A DNA stretch of 28,455 nt from the NCBI RefSeq assembly GCF_964229645.1, contig NZ_CAXREX010000013.1, positions 1-28,455 on the forward strand. The letters run 5' to 3'. Position numbers and translations under genes: made by a program. The notes below the pieces were generated by a model that did not search any database, was not told the origin of the DNA, and saw only the letters and a list, made by a program, of their open reading frames with translations. This document shows positions 23,215 to 28,455 of the stretch, in pieces. The DNA is from Nioella sp964229645. GTDB lineage: Bacteria > Pseudomonadota > Alphaproteobacteria > Rhodobacterales > Rhodobacteraceae. Positions within the stretch are counted from its first letter, which is position 1. Each line of letters starts with the position of its first letter.

Positions 23215-23709
23215 TCACGGCCATCCCGCGACATAGACCGGCCCGTTGCGCGCCACGACGTCGCGAACATCCCGCTCGATCGCCGCGCTCGCGCGCCAGC
23301 CCGGGATGTCGGGCACGTAAACCGAATGCGACGCCGCCAGCATCGGCGCGCACCAGCGCAGCCAGGCGCCCGCATCGAGCGCCCATTCCGCCGCCGCCCG
23401 GATACCCCGATGCGCCTTGCGGTCCTCGATCATCGCCTGCATCTGCACCACGGGCGAGACCGCGCAGACGCCCAGCTCGGCGAGCTGGCGCGCCCACAAG
23501 GCCGCCGCATTGGCCGCCTGACGCGCCGCCGGCAGGTGGAACAGCCCGCCCGGCGCCGCGATCTCGGCATAGGGCGTGGCGAGATAGACCTGCCCATGCG
23601 TGCGCCGTGCCAGCGCCTCGGGCAACACGCCGAACCGCACCGAAGGCGCATGTTCCAGCGAGGTCCAGAAGTCCGAGGGTCGGGGCGCGGTGTCGGTATC
23701 GCGCGCCAT
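23215..23709 (-). CDS. DUF1937-family protein
   Basis: A 164-aa protein with the DUF1937 pattern: VYLATPYAE (about residues 41-49), the helix AANAAALWARQLAELGVCAVSPVVQMQAM (about 64-92) and the C-terminal SHSVYVPDIPGWRASAAIERDV (about 128-149). The fold is close to the nucleoside 2-deoxyribosyltransferase-like proteins, so a role in nucleotide metabolism is possible. The family's reaction is not known to me. It starts within the stop of the GapR-like gene (TGATG). Such genes are common in early regions of alphaproteobacterial phages. Confidence 0.75.
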   Translation of the reverse strand: MARDTDTAPRPSDFWTSLEHAPSVRFGVLPEALARRTHGQVYLATPYAEIAAPGGLFHLPAARQAANAAALWARQLAELGVCAVSPVVQMQAMIEDRKAHRGIRAAAEWALDAGAWLRWCAPMLAASHSVYVPDIPGWRASAAIERDVRDVVARNGPVYVAGWP

Positions 23710-24038
23710 CAGCCCATCCCCAAAGCAGCTTTGTAGAGGTCGAGCACCGCCTCTTCCTCGGCGATCTCGTCCGCGCGCTTCTTGCGCAGCGCCACGATCT
23801 TGCGCAGCGCCTTGGTGTCGTAGCCCCGCCCCTTGGCCTCGGCCATCACCTCCTTCTGCAGGTCGGCAATGTCCTTTTTCTCGGCCTCAAGGCGCTCATA
23901 GCGCTCGACAAAGCTACGGATCTCGTCCGCCGTCACGTCATAAGCGCCCTGCCGGACAGCCTCGTCCTCGGGCGTGTTCTTCATCGGCACCCCGCCCGCG
24001 CGCGGGGCGGGATCGGGATCGGGTTCGTCATCAAGCAT
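23709..24038 (-). CDS. GapR-like (DUF2312) nucleoid-associated protein
   Basis: A 109-aa protein. The ATG at 24038 has GAAAGG upstream; a later ATG (MKNTPEDE) is possible. Residues from about 34 on match the GapR/DUF2312 core very well: TADEIRSFVERYERLEAEKK, then IADLQKEVMAEAKGRGYD and LRKIVALRKKRADEIAEEEA, with a YKAALGM end. In Caulobacter, GapR forms a clamp on overtwisted DNA ahead of replication and transcription forks and helps topoisomerases. The acidic N-terminal extension (DDEPDPDPAP) is not part of that core. Here it opens the operon after a terminator and comes before the initiator-like gene, so a role in phage replication is likely. Phage copies of this family are known, but their role is little described. 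Confidence 0.85.
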   Translation of the reverse strand: MLDDEPDPDPAPRAGGVPMKNTPEDEAVRQGAYDVTADEIRSFVERYERLEAEKKDIADLQKEVMAEAKGRGYDTKALRKIVALRKKRADEIAEEEAVLDLYKAALGMG

Positions 24039-24420
24039 GTCTGGGCCTTTCAATGTTGGAGGGGGTTCACCGGGGACAGCGGAAAAAGGCCCCCGGCGGC
24101 AGGCACGCCACCGGGGGGGTCCAACAGGGAACCGACGCGCAGACCCCGGCGCGCCCCGGGAGCCAGATCCCAACCCGGCAAATCCAAGTCGGCATCCCCG
24201 CGCCGCCGGGAGGAGGAAAGCAGCGCGGGGACGCCCTGGACCGGCCCGGGGGAGCGGGCGTGCCAATCGGAAAGAAAAGGGACCTGCCCGCGCGCCCCCG
24301 AGGGTGCACAACGGGCCGGCCAGTTGGCCGCACCATCCCCGCGACGGCGCGGATCTGCGGCAGACGCGCGCGGTGAGCAGGCCGCGCGACAGGCAAGGTA
24401 AAAAGGGGCGCGAGCCGCGC
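24039..24420. other. Structured GC-rich non-coding region
   Basis: 382 bases without a believable gene. The minus strand frame that runs through it is an extension of the GapR-like gene and is full of Pro, Arg and Gly. It holds the terminator at 24083-24117, a perfect 8-bp stem CCCCGCGC/GCGCGGGG (24196-24203 with 24223-24230) and other GC-rich hairpins. It probably carries the promoter of the GapR-like operon or a leader RNA. No -35/-10 pair is clear. Confidence 0.4.
24083..24117 (-). terminator. Intrinsic terminator in the early operon (tR1-like place)
   Basis: On the minus strand CCCCCGGTGG (24117-24108), an 8-nt loop, CCGCCGGGGG (24099-24090), then CC and TTTTT. The stem is 10 bp with one mismatch, and the T-run is clear. 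It divides cro and the two small genes from the GapR-like and replication genes. Confidence 0.7.
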
Positions 24421-24717
24421 TCACGATACGGCGCCCCGGAACGGAACAACGACGCTTACGGGACGCGCTGGCATCATGAAGGGCTGTTCACCCGTTCCGA
24501 GGGGCCGCTTGCACAGCTCTCCCAGCCACCGGGTCAGGTCTTCGTCGGTCAGCCCGAATTCCCGCGAAACGGCAATGGCAGCGGTGAACAGCGCTTGCGC
24601 GATCTCCCCCGCTTCGTGCGCGTCGAAGTCGGCATGATCGGGGTAGAGCTCACCCGCTGCTGCATCCAGCGCCGCCTCGGCCGCGTCGACCATGCGCTCC
24701 GTCATGGAGAGGGCCAT
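24421..24717 (-). CDS. Small early protein, unknown function
   Basis: A 98-aa acidic helical protein starting MALSMTERMVDAAEAALD. The ATG at 24717 overlaps the stop of the HTH gene (TGATG), so it is coupled. A GTG one codon earlier is in frame. It has EAGEIAQALFTAAIAVSREFGLTDEDLTRWLGELCKR-type helices in its second half, which hint at a small helical bundle. No motif is recognised. Its overlaps and codon use support that it is real. Confidence 0.6.
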   Translation of the reverse strand: MALSMTERMVDAAEAALDAAAGELYPDHADFDAHEAGEIAQALFTAAIAVSREFGLTDEDLTRWLGELCKRPLGTGEQPFMMPARPVSVVVPFRGAVS

Positions 24718-25091
24718 CACCGCACCCCCACGCGCAGGGCCGCAGCGAGGATCTCGCCCCGCCAGGCGAGCATGGCGCGCGCGGCGACGTCACCCGTGGG
24801 CACATGCAGCCCGTCGAGCCAGTTGCGCGCGGTCTGGACGCGGACGCCGAAGGCCTCGGCAACGGCATGCGGATCGGCGCCCCAGCGAGCCAGAAGGAAA
24901 GCCTGCCAGACCCGCGCGAAGCCGCCGCGCCAGGCGATCGGGTCGGGCAGAGGGCCAGCCGCGCGGACAGCCTGCCGCCCCCTGCCCCGCCCGCCTTCGG
25001 GCGCAAAACCATGGTATTGACGGGACACGGGCGCGGCCCGGCGCGAGGATGCACCCGAGGCAGCAACAAGACGAAGGGAGGTTTTGGTCAT
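24717..25091 (-). CDS. Small HTH DNA-binding protein
   Basis: A 124-aa basic protein. The ATG at 25091 is preferred, with GAAAGGA upstream; the longer frame overlaps the cro-like gene. The N-terminal half is basic, Gly/Arg-rich and probably disordered. The second half (about residues 58-98) has a helix-turn-helix, DPHAVAEAFGVRVQTARNWLDG, as in phage regulators of the XRE or Cox/CII types. Its place as the second gene after cro is that of lambda cII, so a regulator role is plausible. No direct sign of its target is visible. Confidence 0.65.
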   Translation of the reverse strand: MTKTSLRLVAASGASSRRAAPVSRQYHGFAPEGGRGRGRQAVRAAGPLPDPIAWRGGFARVWQAFLLARWGADPHAVAEAFGVRVQTARNWLDGLHVPTGDVAARAMLAWRGEILAAALRVGVR

Positions 25092-25104
25092 GAAGGATTT
25101 CCTT

Positions 25105-25314
25105 TCAGGCGGCGTCTTTGCTGAAATTTTCAGGCGGATTCGCCCGCATCCACGCGCGCATCCGGTCGACATTGATCATCGTCGGGCTGCTTCTGCCGGC
25201 CTTCCACGAATGCCAGACCCCACCGCCGTAACCGCAGATCTTGCGGATCACGGCTTGGGGCGGGCGGTTTGCGACCGCTGCATAGGCTTCGATTTCCGCG
25301 ATGAGCTCTTCCAT
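25105..25314 (-). CDS. Cro-like repressor
   Basis: A 69-aa protein starting MEELIAEIEAYAAVANRPP. The ATG at 25314 is preferred over an in-frame TTG at 25323. It has a small helix-turn-helix (about residues 18-45, with QAVIRKICGYGGGVWHSWKAG) and a short basic C-terminus with RMRAWMR. It is divergent from the S24 repressor gene, with the operators between them, and opens the early operon. This is the cro place of lambdoid phages. It would bind the same 16-bp operators and keep the lysogenic repressor off during lytic growth. Confidence 0.75.
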   Translation of the reverse strand: MEELIAEIEAYAAVANRPPQAVIRKICGYGGGVWHSWKAGRSSPTMINVDRMRAWMRANPPENFSKDAA

Positions 25315-25326
25315 AGCGCGCAAAAT

Positions 25327-25402
25327 GGGGACAAATCTCCCCTGCGGTCAAGGGATTATTTTCCTCATATCCACACTGCGCCGGGCGGGGTAAATTTTCC
25401 CC
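25327..25402. promoter_or_regulatory. cI/cro operator region, three 16-bp operators
   Basis: O1 is GGGGACAAATCTCCCC (25327-25342), O2 is AGGGATTATTTTCCTC (25351-25366, less perfect) and O3 is GGGGTAAATTTTCCCC (25387-25402). O1 stands in the spacer of a cro promoter (minus strand TTGACC 25351-25346, weak -10 ATTTTG after O1). O3 ends one base before the repressor ATG and includes a possible -10, TAAATT (25391-25396), for the repressor gene. A repressor on O3 would therefore stop its own expression, as in the lambda switch. Confidence 0.75.
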
Positions 25403-25403
25403 A

Positions 25404-26036
25404 ATGAAAACAACCTTTCGCGACGCATTCATTCGGGAACTGGAGAAGAGCGGTCGCTCCCTGCGGGACGTGGCCCTGAAGGCCGGTGTCTCGTACGAGC
25501 AGGCGAAAAAATTCCGGCAAGGGAAGAGCAGCACCACCAACGCGGAAGACGCGGTCGCTCTTGCCGCCGCCCTGGGCTTCACCGTCGAGGATCTGCTGGG
25601 CGGTCGTATCCCTGCCGAGACGCCGTCGATTGCCGTTGCGGGCCGGGTCGGAGCCGGAGACAGCGTTTTCCTGGCGGACGATTACGCGAAGGGAGACGGG
25701 CTCTACCACATTGTCTGCCCCCCGCAGCTTTCGCCCTCAGGCATCGTAGGGGTCGAGGTTCAGGGCCAGTCCATGGCCCCTATCTATCATTCAGGCGACG
25801 TGCTGCTCTATTCGCGTGACGCTATGGGGGTGCCGACCGAGGCGCTCGACCGGATATGCATCTGCGAGGACGACGAACACCGCGTCTGGGTCAAGCAGGT
25901 GAAGCTCGGGACCGGACCGGGCCTTTTCCATCTGATTACTGCTAATCCCATGGGACAGAACCAATTCGACGTTGCACTTATCTGGGCTGCCCCCGTAAGA
26001 ATGCACCTGCCGGTTGAGTTCGTCCGCAAGGTTTAG
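25404..26036 (+). CDS. cI-like lysogenic repressor (HTH + S24 peptidase)
   Basis: A 210-aa protein. An HTH domain covers residues 1 to about 65 (SLRDVALKAGVSYEQAKKFRQG). The S24 domain has the self-cleavage pair Ala79-Gly80 (IAVAG), Ser123 in GQSMAP and Lys164 in VWVKQV, which make the Ser-Lys dyad. Such repressors bind operators as dimers and cut themselves when RecA is active after DNA damage, so the prophage should be SOS-inducible. No Shine-Dalgarno precedes the ATG, and a -10-like TAAATT lies 13-8 bases before it, so the main message may be leaderless, as for lambda cI from pRM. All active residues are there. Confidence 0.92.
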   Translation: MKTTFRDAFIRELEKSGRSLRDVALKAGVSYEQAKKFRQGKSSTTNAEDAVALAAALGFTVEDLLGGRIPAETPSIAVAGRVGAGDSVFLADDYAKGDGLYHIVCPPQLSPSGIVGVEVQGQSMAPIYHSGDVLLYSRDAMGVPTEALDRICICEDDEHRVWVKQVKLGTGPGLFHLITANPMGQNQFDVALIWAAPVRMHLPVEFVRKV

Positions 26037-26046
26037 AAGTCGAATA

Positions 26047-26517
26047 ATGAACAAGTACAGTACGGCCCGCTCGCTGATCGCGGTGCTGAGCATCATCGGA
26101 TGGATCACGGTTGCCGCAGGAATCCTGTTCGCACTGGTACTGTATCAGTCGTCAGGTCTCAGACTCTCGATCCCCGTCATCATTTCGCTGGGCCTTGGCG
26201 GGCTTGCCCTGGTCGCGATTGCCCAAATGGCCACAGCGCAGCTCGATACAGCCGAGAATACCGCGGAAATGGTTGCCTTGCTGAAACAGTCCCTGGCGCG
26301 GCCTGACCCTGCGAAAGCGCCTCAGCCAGCAACCACACCGCCCCGGCGCGAACCACCAGTCAAAGCCCCGCCCGTCCCGGGCGACGTCGTGGAAATGCGC
26401 CATGGCAAGGACATCGTCCGCATCGAGAACGGTTACCGCGCCGAGGGCAAAGACTTCGCCACCATCGGCGGCGCGCGGGTCTGGATCGATGCGCAAGCCC
26501 TTCGCTCGGGCAAGTGA
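26047..26517 (+). CDS. Two-helix membrane protein downstream of cI
   Basis: A 156-aa protein starting MNKYSTARSLIAVLS, 10 nt after the repressor stop. Two membrane helices (about residues 9-33 and 41-60) are followed by a short helix, a long Pro-rich linker (about 85-112) and a small C-terminal domain (VVEMRHGKDIVRIENGYRAEGKDFATIG). That last part looks like a compact beta fold. It is probably co-transcribed with the repressor, and so made in the lysogen. Such genes next to cI often act in superinfection exclusion or lysogenic conversion, but this is inference from place only. I do not recognise the family. Confidence 0.7.
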   Translation: MNKYSTARSLIAVLSIIGWITVAAGILFALVLYQSSGLRLSIPVIISLGLGGLALVAIAQMATAQLDTAENTAEMVALLKQSLARPDPAKAPQPATTPPRREPPVKAPPVPGDVVEMRHGKDIVRIENGYRAEGKDFATIGGARVWIDAQALRSGK

Positions 26518-26597
26518 CCTAGACCACCCTGCGCAAACACAGCATGCCACCACGGCCGAGGCGCCCGCCTTCGACCCCTCATCAGAGCATCACGATA

Positions 26598-26648
26598 GGG
26601 GATAATTTTCCCTTTTTATATTGACAGGGGATATTTATCCCCTAATGC
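26598..26648 (+). promoter_or_regulatory. Integrase operon promoter with two repressor operators
   Basis: TTGACA (26621-26626), a 16-bp spacer made wholly of the operator GGGGATATTTATCCCC (26627-26642), then TAATGC (26643-26648). A further operator, GGGGATAATTTTCCCT, stands at 26598-26613, 29 bp upstream of the other by centre. The likeness to the cI/cro operators means the lysogenic repressor most likely shuts this promoter in the lysogen. Confidence 0.78.
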
Positions 26649-26677
26649 TCCTCTTACCGAAAGAGCAGGAGCCACAG

Positions 26678-26833
26678 ATGCCCACCCCCTCCAATCCCCG
26701 CACCACCACGACCCTGATCGACCCGCTGCACCCGCTCGAAGACGAGCATATGCGCAAGGTGCGTTGGGTTTTCCTGCGCCGGCGTCTCGCCGCGCAACGT
26801 GCCGCACGCGCCCGTCACCAAGGGGTTGCCTGA
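26678..26833 (+). CDS. Small basic protein, integrase operon
   Basis: A 51-aa protein starting MPTPSNPRTTTT, with AGGAG before the ATG. The N-terminal half is Pro/Thr-rich and the C-terminal half is strongly basic (HMRKVRWVFLRRRLAAQRAARARH), like a DNA- or RNA-binding helix. It is first in the operon that ends with the integrase and ends in a TGATG overlap with the next gene. It could be an excisionase or another small regulator, but no Xis motif is evident. Confidence 0.55.
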   Translation: MPTPSNPRTTTTLIDPLHPLEDEHMRKVRWVFLRRRLAAQRAARARHQGVA

Positions 26834-27090
26834 TGGCGGGAGCATCCACCGCACGGCGGGTTCACGACAGGACCGGGATCCCTGATCCCGGCACCGCCCT
26901 TCCGCCGCTGTTTCACGGGGCCATCGCCGCCCTTGGTTGCGCGCCCCTCGTCACCCGGCGCCGTGTTCTGGCCGATCCCGCCCTACCCGCCGCCGCCCGC
27001 CGCACCGCCGCCCTTTGGCTGCTGCAGCACGGACAACCCCGCGACCACGCCGCCTCGAAACGCTTCCTGGCCGAGATCTCGGCCAGCTGA
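26833..27090 (+). CDS. Small unknown protein, integrase operon
   Basis: An 85-aa, Ala/Arg-rich protein starting MAGASTARRVHDRTG, coupled to the previous gene by TGATG. The middle has PPLFHGAIAALGCAPLVTRRRVLADPALPAAARRTAALWLLQHG, a run of short helices. No motif is recognised. Coupling and the lack of better alternatives in other frames support the call. Confidence 0.5.
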   Translation: MAGASTARRVHDRTGIPDPGTALPPLFHGAIAALGCAPLVTRRRVLADPALPAAARRTAALWLLQHGQPRDHAASKRFLAEISAS

Positions 27091-27112
27091 CCACCTTGCC
27101 CGAGGTACGCCC

Positions 27113-27283
27113 ATGACCGCCCGCGCCGCCATCACCGCCGCCGCCATGCGCGAAGCCATTGCCGCCGCGCGGGAAGGCGTGCGCATCACCATCAAGCCCG
27201 ATGGCGAGACCATCATCGAGCCCGCGCTGCCCGCAGCGCAGGTGGCAAACGAATTCGATCTGATCGACATGAGGAAACGATGA
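27113..27283 (+). CDS. Small protein directly upstream of integrase
   Basis: A 56-aa protein starting MTARAAITAAAMREAIAAAREG. An Ala-rich helix is followed by the strand VRITIKPDGETIIEP and a short acidic end (EFDLIDMRKR). The last four bases overlap the integrase start (ATGA). Proteins of this form often stand directly before integrases of alphaproteobacterial elements; an accessory role in recombination is possible but not shown. Confidence 0.6.
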   Translation: MTARAAITAAAMREAIAAAREGVRITIKPDGETIIEPALPAAQVANEFDLIDMRKR

Positions 27284-28299
27284 AGCGGTCCCTGCCCGCC
27301 TATGTCTATCCGAAGGGCAAACGCGGCTACCTGTATTTCTGCCGGGGTGGCCAGACGACGCGCGTTCACTCTGTCCCAGGCACGGCCGATTTCGCGGCGG
27401 AATATGCCCTGCTGCTGAAAGGCCGCCCGCCCCTTCCGACCGGCAAGACCTTCTCGGCGCTGATCGCCAGCTACCGCCGCTCGCAGCGCTTCACCAAGCT
27501 GAAACCCCGGACGGTGTCGGATTACGACAAGGTGCTGGCCTTCATCGAGGACCGCATGGGCAAGCTGGATCCGGCCAAGGTCGAGCGCCGGCATATCGTC
27601 GGATGGCGTGACGACAACGCGGGGACAGTCCGCTTTGCCAACTACCTGGTCCAGGTGATCCGGGTGCTGTTCGAGCATGCGATCGATCTGGGCTGGCGCA
27701 ATGACAACCCGGCCAAGGGCGTGCTGCTGATCCCGTCGCAGCGACCGAGGCGCGAGGCGTGGCCGCAGGAAAAGGTGCAGAAGTACCGCGAGGTTGCGAC
27801 CGGCCCCGCAAGGCTGATCTTCGAGCTCTGCCTCGGCAGCGGGCAGCGCATCGGCGACGTGCTGCGGATGCGCTGGAACGACATCGAGGCGGGCGGGATC
27901 AACGTCCGGCAGGGCAAGACCGGGGCCGTGCTCTGGGTGCCCCTGACGCCCCATCTGCGCGCGGCGCTCAATGACACGCCGAAGCGTGGCCTGACCATCG
28001 TGAGCAACCCCGACGGGCGCCCCATGGCCTACAAGACGGCGCAGGGCCACGTCATGGCCACCCGCAAGCTGGCCGGGGCCGAGGCCCACGACATCCATGC
28101 GCTGCGCCATACCGCGGCGGCGGAACTGGCCGCGCTCGGCTGCAGCGATGAGCTGATCATGTCGGTCACCGGGCATTCCAGCGCCCGCATGGTGGCCCAT
28201 TACGCGGGCGCCACGCGGCAACGCGCGCGGGCTACCGAGGCCCAATCCCGGCGCGGGAACAGAACGGGGCCGGAACGCGAACCTGGAAACAGCGGTTGA
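27280..28299 (+). CDS. int: Tyrosine-type phage integrase
   Basis: A 339-aa recombinase with an arm- or core-binding domain (about residues 55-160, with TFSALIASYRRSQRFTKLKPRT) and a catalytic domain. The active-site residues are all visible: Arg190 in GSGQRIGDV, Lys213 in RQGKTGA, His273 and Arg276 in HDIHALRHT, His299 in VTGHSS, and the nucleophile Tyr308 in AHYAG. It integrates and excises the prophage by strand exchange at att sites. It ends 57 nt before the tRNA-Leu gene and points toward it. It is last in an operon that starts at the promoter at 26621 and is coupled to the small gene before it. Confidence 0.93.
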   Translation: MKRSLPAYVYPKGKRGYLYFCRGGQTTRVHSVPGTADFAAEYALLLKGRPPLPTGKTFSALIASYRRSQRFTKLKPRTVSDYDKVLAFIEDRMGKLDPAKVERRHIVGWRDDNAGTVRFANYLVQVIRVLFEHAIDLGWRNDNPAKGVLLIPSQRPRREAWPQEKVQKYREVATGPARLIFELCLGSGQRIGDVLRMRWNDIEAGGINVRQGKTGAVLWVPLTPHLRAALNDTPKRGLTIVSNPDGRPMAYKTAQGHVMATRKLAGAEAHDIHALRHTAAAELAALGCSDELIMSVTGHSSARMVAHYAGATRQRARATEAQSRRGNRTGPEREPGNSG

Positions 28300-28356
28300 A
28301 ACGGGCGCGAATTACCCTTGCAAACAAGCCGTTAAAGTGTTGAAAGAAAACGGTTA
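28300..28356. other. Gap between integrase and tRNA, possible att/promoter region
   Basis: Fifty-seven bases. TTGCAA (28318-28323), 17 bases and TGAAAG (28341-28346) could be a weak promoter for the tRNA. An imperfect CCGTT/AACGG inverted pair flanks it. If recombination is in the tRNA gene, this part is phage DNA. No core repeat can be shown with only one end in the window. Confidence 0.35.
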
Positions 28357-28442
28357 GGCCGCTTGCTGGAATGGTAGACAGACCGGACTTAAAATCCGTT
28401 GCCCGGATGGGCGTGTGGGTTCGAGTCCCACAGCGGCTACCA
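28357..28442 (+). tRNA. tRNA-Leu (UAA)
   Basis: A full class II tRNA: acceptor GGCCGCT/AGCGGCT with a G-U first pair, D arm CTG-GAATGGTAGA-CAG, anticodon TAA at 28390-28392, long variable arm with stem GCCC/GGGC, T arm GTGGG-TTCGAGT-CCCAC, discriminator A and encoded CCA (28440-28442). The long variable arm and TAA make leucine the clear identity. The 27-43 pair looks like a C-U mismatch. Confidence 0.93.
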
Positions 28443-28455
28443 TCTTGCGATCCGC

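Noticed and set aside
24039..24449. Long N-terminal extension of the GapR-like gene
   Set aside because: Pro/Arg/Gly-rich translation through strong hairpins and a terminator; a good ribosome site stands before the ATG at 24038.
26983..28245. 420-codon minus-strand frame over the integrase
   Set aside because: The plus strand has all catalytic residues of a tyrosine recombinase; the antisense frame is Arg/Gln/His-rich and motif-free.

Overview
The window is most of a temperate, siphovirus-like (HK97/lambda-type) prophage in a GC-rich alphaproteobacterium, probably of the Rhodobacterales. That host guess rests on the very GC-rich codon use, the mix of gene families (GapR/DUF2312, DUF1937, NusG-like factor, GTA-like tail order) and the encoded tRNA-Leu. 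It is an inference, not a database result. The left end of the prophage lies beyond base 1 and the right end is at or just past the tRNA gene at 28357.

Layout, read from the right. A tRNA-Leu(UAA) gene (28357-28442) lies next to a tyrosine integrase (27280-28299), which is last in a short plus-strand operon of small proteins (26678 onward). That operon starts at a strong promoter with an operator in its spacer. A cI-like S24 repressor and a two-helix membrane protein follow on the plus strand (25404-26517). They are divergent from a cro-like gene (25314) that opens the minus-strand early operon: cro-like, an HTH protein, a small unknown, an intrinsic terminator, GapR-like, DUF1937, an HTH replication-initiator-like protein with iterons inside its gene, a 207-aa unknown and a NusG-like protein. 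Five copies of one 16-bp operator, close to GGGGATAATTTTCCCC, serve the cI/cro and integrase control regions.

The late genes follow on the minus strand: HNH, small and large terminase, portal, protease, major capsid, head-tail connectors, tail terminator, major tail protein, G/GT tail chaperones, tape measure, tail tip proteins, a peptidase and a J-like host-specificity protein that runs off the left edge. Between the NusG-like gene and the HNH gene are a candidate promoter, an ops-like heptamer and a good intrinsic terminator. This is the geometry of the lambda Q / pR' / tR' late switch, with a NusG paralogue in the place of Q.

The tail module is split by about 4.5 kb of visibly AT-richer cargo (about 4740-9258). 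It holds an OLD-type ABC ATPase-Toprim nuclease on the plus strand, a convergent 461-aa protein with an RX4H motif as in HEPN ribonucleases, and a 131-aa unknown. This looks like a prophage-borne anti-phage defence locus.

Two recoding points stand out. A textbook -1 slippery heptamer, GGGAAAC, joins G to a T extension. The tape measure gene is cut by a single in-frame TAG. No lysis genes are visible; they probably lie beyond the left edge.
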